From Thecamonas trahens ATCC 50062 (Eukaryota; Apusozoa; Apusomonadida; Apusomonadidae), in the NCBI RefSeq assembly GCF_000142905.1, contig NW_013657670.1:174323-238322 (forward strand): 64,000 nt of DNA, written 5' to 3'. This document shows positions 52,501 through 62,828 of the stretch, piece after piece (positions within the stretch are counted from its first letter, which is position 1; each line of letters starts with the position of its first letter). A model generated the notes under the pieces. That model did no database searches, was not told the DNA's origin, and was given only the letters and a program-made list of their open reading frames with translations. The position numbers and the translations under genes are program-made.

Positions 52501-55500
52501 CCGAGTTGCCGATGATCTCGAGCAAGTCCTCGTCGCCCACAAAGTAGAAGCGCGGAAACGACGCACGCTGGCGCTCGAGGTACTCGCCAAGCGCCTTTTG
52601 GACGGCAGTAAGTAGCGAGCCGAGACGATCAAGAAGCGGCGCGAGCTCGTCGTTGCCGAGCACATCCAGGAAATCCGGGTTCTTGGCGGTCCGCTTCATG
52701 AGCGAGAGGAACTCACTGTTGATGGTCTTGAACTTGGCAGCCTCCTTGGGAAGGAGGACACGAATGTCGGCCGAGCCGGTAAAGATGCCTTCGAGGTAGA
52801 CCCAGCGACGCTGGACGTCGAGCCAGGCATCAAGCGTCTCACGATGGGTGTAGAGTCGGTCCTCCCACAGCGAGGCCTCGTCGGCAAAGACCTTAAAGTA
52901 CGGCGATGCACGCATAGACGAGAGCGAGCTCAGGTGCTCCATCATCTTGGCAAAGAGATCGTCCCACCCGCGGATGAGCCGGGTCTTCCCGCCTTGGTAG
53001 GCCACCATGTCAAAGACGTACTCGGACCAGGTCTCCTTAACTTCGCGCAGAAACTCGGCGAGACCACGCTCGCCCTGAGCAATTGTGAGCAGCGCGCGGA
53101 CGGTCTTTTCGTGGGCAAGCAAGTCGACGCCCCACACGTGGCCGAGAGTAAGCTTGCGGCTGGAGCGCGGCCACTTGGCCGCCGGCTCGCCGAGCTCGGC
53201 GGCGAGCTGCCGCCAGTGGCGGTCGAGAAGTGCGTCGGAGCAGAGCGCGTCGATGAGTGGCATGGCGGCCGTGTAGCGGAGGACGCCAGCGTGGGTAGCG
53301 CCCCACGGCTTGAATGCCTTGACCTTGGGCGGCATGGCGGTGAGCGCGGCGCCGAGTTCGTCGAGCGTCTTGCGGAGCTTGCGCGGCTGGACAGAAGCAA
53401 AGACCTGTTCGCGCGCCTCGTCAAGCGCAGCCCACACATCGCGGAGTGCGCCCCAGACTGAGCGCTGCTCGGCGAGCTCGGCGGCCATGGCGGCCAGGGC
53501 CGGCGGCTCGGTCGCCGGCGGCATGTCCAGTGCATCGCGCCCTGCATTGAGCGCGGCGTAGGCCTGAACAAGACTTCCCACCCGCTGGGCAAAAGTGTCC
53601 AGTGTGACAAGCGCGGCGGCAGGAGCGGCAGTCGGCAGTGGCGCCGACTCGGCCCATTCGGCCGTGAGCGCACCAAGCGCGGATGCATAGGTCGCAGTGA
53701 GGCTGTTGACCGCCCGGCGAAGCGTCGGCGTGGCGTCGGCGAGCGCCGTGGCGCGCCGGCTGAGAAGCTGCGAAAAGGCCGAGAACTCGCCCTCCAGCGC
53801 CTCGGTGGGAGAGGTGGTGGCAAGTGCAGCCTCGAGGCCCGGCAGCTCGGCGAGAGCAGTGCTGGTAGCGTTGAGTGAGGCAAGCGTCGCCGCCCGCACA
53901 CGGACCGATCGCCGGAGGGTGTGAAGGGTGAGAACAAAGTCGAGGACGGCCTGGGTGTCGGAGGCCTCGAAATCGCCGGCCTCGAGTGTTGCCCGGTCGG
54001 CGGCAAGGCTCTCGACGAACGCGTTCTGGTCAGCAGAGAGGTTGGCGACGCAGTTGGCGCCGAGCTCGCGAAGCGTGTCGGTGTACTTGGCGGCAATCTT
54101 CGACTTGAGACCCGACGCGTCGAGGGTGATGACGCCAAACGAGGTTGTCGGCGGCAGCGCCTTCAGCGTAGCGGCATCAGCCGCCACGTTTGCGAGCACC
54201 TTGCGCCACGCACCGTAGTTGGCGCCGAGCTTCTCGGTGAGTTCCGGAATGGAGACCTCCCAGAGCGCGGCGTATGGGGCAAAGGCGTGGCGGGCGTCGC
54301 GGAGCAAGGCAAGCGCGTCGTTGATGACAGCGTAGGCCTGGCGGACTCGTGCAGGCGGAACCGCGGCGAGGACGCCTGAGAGGATATTGTCATCCGATGC
54401 GCCGTTGACAGCGAGCGCCGGCAACGAGTTAAAGTGGGTCAGGAACGTGTTGAGTGTGGTGGTGAGCGTGGTCCGGAGAGAGGTGAGCGACGGGACCGGA
54501 TGCGGCTCGCGCGGATTCTGAAGCACAGCGTGGACGGAGCCAAAGGTAGCAGGTGCCTGGGTCGCGTCCGAGCTGGCAAACGCAGTGTCAAAGCTGACAA
54601 CGCCATCAAAGCCAGCGCTGAGCGAAGCCGCATCGGAAAGGCCCGAGGCGACGGCGGCGACGTCAGCCAGTGAGACGCCGGACGCCGCGGCGACAGCGGC
54701 AAACGAGTTGCTGCCGCGCACAGACGAGGCCGCCGCCGCCACTGTCCACACCGCCAGTGCGTCAGCGACCCGAGAAGCTACGCCGGCGACAATGCGGCTG
54801 TTGAGCCAGTCGACAAAGCCGTGGAGGTTGCGGAACCGAGCCTCCGAGGCGAGCAGGCTGTCCACGACAGATTGCATGGTCTCGACGACTTGCAGCATGG
54901 CCGGCCACGTAAGTGGGACGACCGCAAGCGACTCCAGCGCCGGCAGAAGCTCCTGGCGGTAGGCTGTGGTGAGCTCGTTGGCCGCATCTTGAAAGTCTGT
55001 GACAGCAGCGCTGAGGTCGGCGGCAAAGACGGCAAGCCGCGTTGCGCCGGCCTCCCACTTGAGGTTGAGCGCGCCGGCGAGGACGGCGTGGACAGCGAGG
55101 CGCGGTAGAGCAACCAGCGGGGCAAGGTGCTCGTCGAGCGCGGCCGAGGCCGCGGCATAGTCGGCGAGGGTGGTAGCAAGCGAGGCTGCGTAGGTGTGGA
55201 CCCGGCGGATAGCGCGCGCGCCCGATGCAAGCTCCTCAGGCAGCGCGAGACCAAGGACCGAGGTGAGAAAATCGTACTCGGCGAGAAAGGTGGTGTGCGA
55301 AGCGTCAAAGGTGACACGCAGCGTTGGCGACGGCGAGAGCGAGACGTCGAGGACTCGGCCCGAGGTGGCAAAGCCGGCGCTAAGGGTGGCGGCGACCCAC
55401 GCCGAGACAAGCGGCTCGGTGTCGAGCGCGGCGTCAAGCGCGTCGAGCGCAGCTCCCAGCTCGGCGCCCTGGTCCGACGCATCCGCCCATTCGGGGCCGA

Positions 55501-57456
55501 GCACTGTAGACAGCCGCGAACGGGCGGTAGTGGCGGCGGTAGCGGCCTGGCAAGCGTGAAGGACGGTTCCGGAGAGCGGCGGAATGTGGCAGAGGGTGGC
55601 GCAGGCGCGGGCATCGTCAATGGCCTCGTACGGCGAGGCGGTGGTAGCTGCGGCGAGGGTCGCAACATCGCGGGCTACCGCGGCCTGGAACGCGAGTGCG
55701 TGTGAGTTGAGGAGTTGCGCGATGCTTGGACGAAGGGCTGCGAGGCGCTCAAACTTGGCATAGTACCGAAACATCGCAGTCGACGACGAGGCCGCGGTGA
55801 GCGCGGCAGCGAGGTGCGAGAGGAGCGTGGCCTCAACCCGGGCAACGCCGGCCTCGTAGACGCCAAGCGCCTCCTCCAGCGAGACGTCGCCGTCGGGCGA
55901 GAGGTCAAGAGGGCGCATGAGAGCGCGGGCGTCGTCAAAGGCGTCTGTGAGTGACGACGCGAGGTCGACTGCAGTCTCGACCGGTGCCACGGCCGGGGTG
56001 ACGGTGCGGACGGCGGTGCGAAGCTCGTTGTGCTCTGCGCGAAAAACAGAGAGCGCCGCGACGCGGGCCTCGAGCGCAGCATGCTCTTTGGTGACCCGGA
56101 TGGGCAGCCGCTGCTCCTCAGGATTGCGGCGAATGCGCGCGACTTCGCGGATGAGATCCTTGTATTCGGTGACAAGGTCGTCCCACTCGGCAAAGACCGC
56201 CGTGGCGTCGCGCATAAGCGCCGCAAACTCGTCATATGGCAGGAGCATAAGCGAGCGAGCGTGAAGAATGTCAAGCATCTGCGCGTTGAGGTCGCGCGAG
56301 AGCGCCTCGGCGAGATGGAGGGCGCGGAGAAGCGGATACGCGGTGTTGCGCACCTTTTTGAGGTGGGCAAAGATGAGCTGCAGCGCGTCGGCAACGTTGG
56401 AGAGCGAGGTGGCGCCGAGGAGCGCGTTGAGCGGGAACTCTTTCATGAGCAAGTTGTTCGAGTTGACTTCAGAGAACGCGGCCTGGAGCTTGGTTTCCGA
56501 CTCGAACGAGACGGTGACCGAGTAGCGCTTGGCGTACTTGAGCGTCTCGAGCGTCATGACGATCGGCGGCGTGGCGAGCGTGTCGGCGAGAGCCAGGCAT
56601 GCCGCCTCCTTGGCGAGCCAAAAGTTGATTTCCTGCAGTGTCGTCCCGCTCCACGAGTCGCGAGTGAGGAGCGTGACCTTTTGGATCTCGGTGATCCAGC
56701 TCTGCGCCGTCTCCTGCAGCTCGTCCAGAAACTCGCCCGACTTTGCGAGCGATCCGAGGTCGGTCACTTCCATCCGCTTGCCTGTCGACATGCACTTGGC
56801 AAGTGTTGCCGCAATCTGAGGGTGAGGTGGGAGGTGCGGCTGTGGAATCTGGAGCTCCTGCGAGAGGTGCGAGAGCGAGAGCTTGAGCGTGGTGAGTGCT
56901 GTCGCCGCGCCCGAAGTATTGTCGCCAGCGCCTCGCCCACGCCCCGCCCGGTTTCCGCCACTTCCCGACGGCGACCGCAGATACGATGTAAGGTGCGGGT
57001 CGAACGTCGCATCGAGGAACGACGCCAGCGTCGCCGCGGCTGCGCTTGGCCCGCTCGTTGCCGGCGCGGGGAGGAGACAGGTCAGCAGTTGCGTGCCCGG
57101 CGATGCGTCCTCGCGCAGCGGCGAGGTCTTGACCACAACAAGCGTGCCCGAGTCGGACGCCCGATCCGGCGCGAGTGCCGTCGCGGGCGTGAGGCCAAAG
57201 GCATACGAGCCGTCGCTCCCGAGCCACGCAAAGAGCGCCACCAGCGAGTCGTCGCAGCAGAACTCGGTGACGGCAGCCACAGCCGGTCCGGACATAGCCT
57301 CAGCAGTCGGTAGAGCCGGACCGCCGAGTGCGGTCGGCAGCATGACGCCTACAGTGAAGGGGAGGAAGGGGGGGAGGGGGGGGGGGGGGGGGGCGTACCG
57401 AGATAGTCCAGCAGGGGTGCCAAGCTTGGCGGGACAGGGCTGTTGGGTGCAGCCAT
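43526..57456 (-). CDS. DYNC1H1: Cytoplasmic dynein 1 heavy chain
   Basis: 4,626 residues from a 58-base exon (57399-57456) and one 13,823-base exon (43526-57348); human DYNC1H1 has 4,646. The tail (SWITEIQKVTLLTRDSWSGT, TLQEINFWL, MTLETLKYAKRYSVTVSFE) matches cytoplasmic dynein 1 rather than axonemal or IFT dynein. The linker has RRWVYLEGIFTGSADI and FPRFYFVGDEDLLEIIGNS. P-loops: AAA1 GPAGTGKT (about 1906), AAA2 GPAGSGKS (about 2211), AAA3 GPPGSGKT (about 2611), AAA4 GQSGAGKT (about 2958), each with a Walker B (AAA1 GCFDEFNR, AAA3 FCDEINLP). A coiled-coil stalk and the C-terminal domain follow. AAA2 has an extra Ala/acid-rich insert of about 35 residues before the Walker B. The motor moves cargo to microtubule minus ends. 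No frame break occurs. Confidence 0.96.
57349..57398 (-). other. First intron of the dynein heavy-chain gene
   Basis: 50 bases, phase 1, from GTACGCCC to CTGTAG on the minus strand; most of the length is an 18-base C run and CCTTCC tracts. Removing it joins MAAPNSPVPPSLAPLLDYL to GVMLPTALGG in frame. Confidence 0.8.
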
Positions 57457-58052
57457 TGCACAGGTTTTGTGGGGGGGGAGGTGTGGGTGGTATGGGTATG
57501 GGTATGGGGGGGTGGGATGAAGGGGGGGGGTGGAGTGCTTGGGCTGGTGCCACGACCTGGTGCTACGACGCAGGTGGTGGTGGCGGCGCGGGCGCGAGTT
57601 GTCAGCGAAAGGCGGCGGCCAAGGTGGGCGGCGGCGGGAGGGTGACGGCGATGGCTGGCCCAGTGCGAGTAAACCCATTTCGCGGAGGGGCAAATTTTCG
57701 CCCACCGGTAAGGTTATCCTGGCGGCACTGACTCGTTTAACTTACCTTGTGCCGTGTTCTCGGTGATCACGCAGGCCAGAGTACAGCATGTGCGGCCCCC
57801 CATTGCACCGCGGTGGGTGGCATGTTTGAGCTCATCAGCATACCACTGTTGAGCTCGGGCACGGAATTTGTTTACATCGGAGGAAGAGCGTCCGAGCTCA
57901 CCTCCGCCCCTTCTTATCTTTTTGCCTCGGTGGCGACCCACCGTCGCTCGTCCCTTTGACGGCTGGCATCCTCCATCCTCCAGGTAGTTGCAGTGCTCCT
58001 CACTCGCCCCCCTCCTCCTCCACGCACACACACCCAGTCCTCTCAAGTCACC
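57457..58052. promoter_or_regulatory. Divergent promoter region, dynein / TFB1M
   Basis: 596 bases with no gene. The dynein-proximal half is G-rich on the plus strand (GTGGG, GGTATGG repeats about 57485-57520). The TFB1M-proximal half has mixed composition (about 57710-57960) and ends in a CA-containing leader (58022-58033). Confidence 0.4.
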
Positions 58053-59012
58053 ATGGCAGGACGGCGACTCCCGGGCCTGGCTTCAGTCTCGGACCTCATT
58101 CGGCTGTACAAGCTCTCGACCCGCAAGGCGCTCTCGCAGAACTTCATCCTCGACACCAACGTGACCGACAAGATCGCCCGGGCGGCGCTCGCTGGCCACA
58201 ACCTCAACGCGACGCAGGTGGTGGAGGTCGGTCCAGGCCCTGGCTCGCTCACCCGATCGATGCTGGCACAGGCGCCGGCTCGAGTCACGGTGGTCGAGAA
58301 GGACGATCGGTTCCGCGGCTCACTAGTGGCTCTGGCAGAAGCCGTGGGCGGCGCGCCGGCGCTCGACGTCATCATCGGCGACATGGCCCAGGTCGAGCCG
58401 GCCCGGATCCGTACCGATTCAGCTGCCGCGCCAGAGCTCGCCCTCGTCGGAAACCTCCCGTTCAACGTCGCCACACCGCTGACGGTGGGCTGGCTGGGTG
58501 ACATGGCTTCCTGCTCCGGCCTCTTTGCCAACGCGCCAACCGCACGCGCGTCGATGACCCTAATGTACCAGGCCGAAGTTGGCCAGCGGCTGACCGCTGC
58601 ACCTGGTGAGCCCGGCTACTCGCGCCTCTCGGTCCTTGCCGCAGCTTGCGCCAACGCCAAGGTCTTGTACACCTTTGCGCCCACTATCTTTGTCCCGCCG
58701 CCCAAGGTCTCGGCCTCGGTCGTCCGCTTCGTCCCGCGGCCCGACGCCGTGCTCTCACCAGCCATCGTCGCCGCCCTACAGGACGTCACCCGCGTCGGCT
58801 TCTCGCTTCGTCGCAAGACGCTCCGCAACGCCATTAAGCGCGCGCCCGACGCATGGCGTGCCCCTGTCATCGCCGCTGTCGAGGATGCCGGCCTCGCATC
58901 TCTGCGCGCCGGCGACGTCCCGGTTGCTGCCTGGCTCGATCTTGCCCGCGTCGCCGCCGCCTTCACCACCACCGCCGGCACAGTCGCTCCTACAGCCTCT
59001 GCAGCCCAATAG
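58053..59012 (+). CDS. TFB1M: TFB1M-type mitochondrial rRNA adenine dimethyltransferase
   Basis: 319 residues of the KsgA/Dim1 family, which dimethylate two adjacent adenines in the small-subunit rRNA. The SAM site is VVEVGPGPGSLTRSML, the acidic motif VVEKDDRF and the catalytic motif NLPF (GNLPFNVATPLTVGWL). The N-terminal LYKLSTRKALSQNFILDTNV and the NLPFxV/A-TPL pattern match the mitochondrial TFB1M branch; cytosolic Dim1 usually has NLPY. SRLSVLAAACANAK and FVPPPKVSASVVRFVPR complete the fold. No strong presequence is visible, but residues 1-10 (MAGRRLPGLA) are basic. The start ATG at 58053 has context gtcaccATGg. The C-terminal 20 residues are Ala/Thr-rich and likely disordered. Confidence 0.92.
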   Translation: MAGRRLPGLASVSDLIRLYKLSTRKALSQNFILDTNVTDKIARAALAGHNLNATQVVEVGPGPGSLTRSMLAQAPARVTVVEKDDRFRGSLVALAEAVGGAPALDVIIGDMAQVEPARIRTDSAAAPELALVGNLPFNVATPLTVGWLGDMASCSGLFANAPTARASMTLMYQAEVGQRLTAAPGEPGYSRLSVLAAACANAKVLYTFAPTIFVPPPKVSASVVRFVPRPDAVLSPAIVAALQDVTRVGFSLRRKTLRNAIKRAPDAWRAPVIAAVEDAGLASLRAGDVPVAAWLDLARVAAAFTTTAGTVAPTASAAQ

Positions 59013-59913
59013 ATCCACTGGTGGTCGCCCGATGCGCCAGTGCATCGCCGCGCGGTCCTGCTCTGTAAGCCTCGGCTGCGCAGTGCCGAACAACACGCAC
59101 CGCCTCACTCTGTCCTCCACGCACGCACACACACTCGCGCCCACACACGCCGCAATGGAAACAAGGATGCCGCCGTAGCCTGGCGGTAGCGATGCTGCTA
59201 CATGGTTGCTGCGCCCAGATGCCGCGCCAGCAGAAACTCGGTTGACGCCTTAGGCCTGCCACTGCTTGGTCTCGCCTCCTGGGCCGGCCAGCTGGCTCAG
59301 CTCCCGGCCGAACCAGATCCGACGCTCTCTTTGCTTGGTTTTCGGCGACGAGGCTTCGGGTAGGGGTCAATAGGTCCAACGTTAACGTAAGCAGATGATG
59401 CTACTCCAGATGAAACTCGGGCTCAGTCACCATCGCATATCACAGAGAAGCTGTCCTCCTTGTTCATCAAGCCGGTGCCCGCTCTTTCGCTCCGCCCCTG
59501 CACATTGGCCTATCGCGGATCATTGCCCTCGACAACATGCTGTACGAGTTCTTGAGCCTTGTTCCCTACCTCGGCCTCATGATGATCCACGTGTTCTTTC
59601 TCGCCGAGTCGTCAAGCTCGCCTAGGCCCGCTGATGTCCACGAGAGAAGCCTTGACCTCCAGCGCCAGATCCGCAAGTCCTGGCCTCAATCGCCATCGGT
59701 TGCGCCACGCCCGTCATGGCCATCGAAGCCGTCCTCCGTCGCCAACGTTCCTCTCTCCTCGCTCCGGGCCCATCCAGTACAGCATGACGACAAAGGTTGT
59801 TCCTCAAACAGGTGATGGGGGGGGGGGGGGGCGGTGTGGCGTGCCAGCCAGTCGCCACCGGCAGCGGAGCGACCGGCGAGCGAGCAACTAGCCCCAGGCA
59901 CTCGACGTGGAAC
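59013..59913. other. 900-base region between TFB1M and X-Pro aminopeptidase
   Basis: No confident gene. It contains one weak ORF (59537-59815) and a G run (59817-59831). A possible splice donor (CAGgtgatg, 59809-59817) with an acceptor near 59851 would add a short upstream exon to the aminopeptidase gene, giving MTTKVVPQTG as the N-terminus. This is speculative. Confidence 0.4.
59537..59815 (+). CDS. Weak small ORF with one hydrophobic segment
   Basis: 92 codons. The first 25 residues (MLYEFLSLVPYLGLMMIHVF) use codons like nearby genes and would form one membrane segment; the rest is Ser/Pro/Arg-rich and does not look conserved. The same frame stays open upstream of the ATG (IGLSRIIALDN), so it may be the remnant or an exon of something longer. 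It overlaps the possible 5' exon of the aminopeptidase gene. No family recognised; may be non-coding. Confidence 0.2.
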   Translation: MLYEFLSLVPYLGLMMIHVFFLAESSSSPRPADVHERSLDLQRQIRKSWPQSPSVAPRPSWPSKPSSVANVPLSSLRAHPVQHDDKGCSSNR

Positions 59914-61775
59914 ATGGCAAGCACTGCGACAAGTCCGGCTGCCGAGGCGGGAAGCAAGGCTGTGGCGGCCATGCGTGAGGCGCTGGTGGCTGCCGGTGCC
60001 GACGCGTACTACCTCCCGCACGGCGACGAGCATGCCAACGAGTACCTCTCGCCGCACCACGAGCGCATTGCCTTTGTCTCGGGTTTCACCGGCTCGGCCG
60101 GCACGGTGGTGGTCACCGCCACGCAGACGCTGCTGTGGACCGACGGTCGGTACTACCTCCAGGCTGAGAACCAGCTGTACCCCGGCTGGAAGCTGATGCG
60201 AAGCCATGCCGAGCTCGCGCCAGGCGCCTGGCTCAAGGCTGAGGGGCACACCCGCGTCGCCTCGCCGGCGTCCACGCTCGGCCACGCCACCGCCGCCAGG
60301 CTCAAGGCCCACGGGTGCTCGCTGGCCTTGCTCGACGACAATCCGGTCGACAGCGTGTGGAACGCGTCTGGCTCGCGCCCCCTTCCCGCCCGCGCCCCGA
60401 TCGTCCCGCTCGCCACCACGTACACCGGTGAAGACGCCGCCTCCAAGATCGCACGCATCTCTGCTGCTGTGCACTCTGCAGGCTACGCTGCTGTCCTTGT
60501 CACCGCTCTCGACGAGATCGCATGGCTCCTCAACTGCCGAGGCTCCGACATCCCGTACAACCCCGTGTTCCTCAGCGTTGCGCTCGTGCTCACGCCTGAA
60601 GCCAAGACCCAGCTCGACGCCTCGCACGCGGTCACGCTTTGGCTGGACGACCCGAACGGATGCCGGCTCGACGAGGAGGGACGCTCTTCGCTTGCTGCCG
60701 CCAACGTCAACATCGTCCCGGTCCTCAATCAAGCCCACATCGCGACCGCGCTCGAGGCTGCCGCCGCTGCCGGCAACGTCTGGCTCGACGGCAGGACAGT
60801 GCCGATGGCGTACGCAAGCGTTGTGGAATGCAAGGCTCAGAGCGCCACATCACCAATCAACGACGCCAAGTCGATCAAGAATGCGACCGAGCTCGAAGGC
60901 CTACGCGCGTGCCACCTCCGCGACGGCGCGGCCCTGACTCGGTTCATGTACGCGCTCGAGTCCCGCATCTCAGCCGGCGACACACTCTCCGAGTGCGAAG
61001 CGGCGGCCATGCTTGAGCATGAGCGCTCAATCGAAGCCGACTACGTCTCGCTCTCGTTTGAAACCATCTCGTCGTCGGGGCCAAACGGTGCGGTCATCCA
61101 CTACGCGCCGCAAGCCGAGACCGCGCGGGTACTCGCGGCCGACGAGCCTTACCTGGTTGACTCGGGCGGACAGTATCTCGACGGCACGACCGATGTGACA
61201 CGGTGCCGCGTCTTTTCTTCTCCATCGGCACACATGAAGCGGTGCTACACCCGGGTCCTGCAGGGCCACATCGCGCTCGCCACAGCCGTCTTTCCCTCGG
61301 CACCACCGGCCTCACCCTCGACGCCTTTGCTCGCCAGTATCTTTGGCGCGATGGCCTCGACTACCGCCACGGCACCGGCCATGGCGTCGGCGCGTACCTT
61401 AACGTCCACGAAGGCCCGCATCTCATTTCCTACCGCGCCGCCGCCAACAACCCGCCGCTCAAGGCTGGTATGACCGTCACCAACGAGCCCGGGTACTACG
61501 AGGACGGCGCGTTTGGCTTCCGCATCGAGAACGTCATGCTTGTGGTGCCCGCCGCTACGCCGCACAACTTTGACGCCACAGACTTTCTTGCTTTCGAAAC
61601 CATCACCTTTGCGCCGCTTGCCCGCGATCTCATCGACGTGGCCCTCCTCTCGCAAGCCGAGCGCGACTGGGTCGACGCCTACCATCAGCAGGTGCTCGAC
61701 CACCTGACCCCGCGCATGGCCAGCGACGAGCAGCGGGCCTGGCTTGGCCAAGCTTGTGCCTCTCTCGGTGCCTAG
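59914..61775 (+). CDS. XPNPEP1: X-Pro aminopeptidase 1 (M24B), one frameshift
   Basis: About 620 residues with one base restored (human XPNPEP1 is 623). This metalloenzyme removes N-terminal residues before proline. The start of the enzyme shows HANEYLSPHHERIAFVSGFT and WTDGRYYLQAENQL. The metal ligands are Asp in LVDSGGQYLDGTTDVTR (two Asp), His in HGTGHGVGAYLNVHEGP and Glu in TNEPGYYEDGAFGFRIENV. The ISYRAAANNPPLKAGM block is also diagnostic. The frame changes at 61299-61300 (GG); a third G joins AVFPS to GTTGLTLDAFARQYLW. The start is the ATG at 59914 (MASTATSP); an upstream exon is possible. It converges on the DUF1746-like gene, 120 bases apart. Confidence 0.9.
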
Positions 61776-61895
61776 TAGCATTAAAGCGTGCGTTCTGTGC
61801 TCACGTCGCGCCGCCAAGCCTTGGGGATTGAAGGCGGCGGCCCACCACGTGTTCATTGTGGCTCCAAGCAAACGCCAGTCCGTCGACGGCAGCCC

Positions 61896-62582
61896 TCACA
61901 GCAGATTGTTGCCAGAAAAGTCGAGCCCTGGCGCCGAGACGAGCTCGGCAATGTCAGGGCGCGAAGCGAGGGCGGCGTCGGCCGCGTCCGACGAGTCGTC
62001 AGCAAAGACGCCCGCTGCCGCTGCCGCCGCCGCCGCCGACGCCGACGCGCCCGGAAGCGCGTAGCCGAGGACGGCGAGCGAGTCTGCGCCGTTGTCGCTC
62101 TCAGCATCAAGGACCGAGTGGCCTGTCCGTCGCCGCGAAGAGCTGCCGCCATGCGATCCGCCGCGGACAGACGCGACGGCCGAAGCCGCCAGCGCCGCCT
62201 GCGCCTTGGGATAGATGACGGCAAGAGCAAAGAGGTAGTGCAAGCTCCCTGTGAGCAGATCAAGAAGAAGGAGGCCGAATCGCGACGGCGGATGGCCAGG
62301 CCCCACAAACGAGAGCAGCAACGAGTCCGCCGGCGTGCCCGGCGTGGTGAAGAGATGGAAGGCGACCGGGAGGAGGTTGAGGACGACGATGCGCGAGACA
62401 AGGGTCGATCGCGATGCCATGCGCGCCGAGTTGAGCGATGCCGCCACAACAGCTCGGTAGAAGAGGATCAGTAAGTTGCCCTCCAGCAAGTATCCGTACA
62501 GCGCCTGCAGCGCGAGTGCAATCGCCGTGCTGAGCCATAGCCTGTCCCGCGGTGTGCTTGCCGCCCTCAGCATTGCCTGCAT
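61896..62582 (-). CDS. DUF1746-like multi-pass membrane protein (DSC E3 complex type)
   Basis: 228 residues. Three or four hydrophobic segments occur in residues 10-135 (LSTAIALALQALYGYLLEGN, VSRIVVLNLLPVAFHLF, FGLLLLDLLTGSLHYLFALA). The order and the LSFVGPGHPPSRFGLLLLDL block resemble DUF1746, the domain of fungal Dsc4 and yeast Vld1/Gld1, which place the DSC/Tul1 ubiquitin ligase in different membranes. This assignment rests on pattern memory and is moderate to low. The C-terminal 90 residues are polar with an Ala run, then acidic. The start at 62582 (MQAMLRAAS) is the first ATG after a C-rich tract that may be a leader intron. Confidence 0.55.
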   Translation of the reverse strand: MQAMLRAASTPRDRLWLSTAIALALQALYGYLLEGNLLILFYRAVVAASLNSARMASRSTLVSRIVVLNLLPVAFHLFTTPGTPADSLLLSFVGPGHPPSRFGLLLLDLLTGSLHYLFALAVIYPKAQAALAASAVASVRGGSHGGSSSRRRTGHSVLDAESDNGADSLAVLGYALPGASASAAAAAAAAGVFADDSSDAADAALASRPDIAELVSAPGLDFSGNNLL

Positions 62583-62828
62583 GGCTGCCGACTGTGTCTT
62601 TAGAAAGGGAGGGGGGGAGGGGGAGGAGGAAGGGAGGAAGGGGGGGGGGGGGGGGGAGCGAGTGAGGTGTAGGGGTTGGGCCAGGGGGGGAGGCCTAGGA
62701 GAGGGGGGGAGACAAGGCAGACGACACAGGATTCGACCAAGCACGGGACTCGACCCGACACCAGCCAGTCACTCCCCCTCCTTCCCTCCCTAGCACACCA
62801 CTTCGCCCTCTCACTGACCTTCTCGCTC
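62583..62828. promoter_or_regulatory. Divergent promoter region with G-rich tract
   Basis: 246 bases between the DUF1746-like and M14 genes. The first 130 bases are almost pure G/A on the plus strand, with runs up to 17 G (62641-62657). On the minus strand this is a C-rich leader of the kind found in the window's introns. No gene. Confidence 0.4.

Noticed and set aside
59784-59851. An upstream coding exon (MTTKVVPQTG) of the X-Pro aminopeptidase gene
   Set aside because: The splice would be in frame, but the 40-base intron has a GTGAT donor unlike the other three, and the added residues are not conserved in the family. Kept only as a remark.
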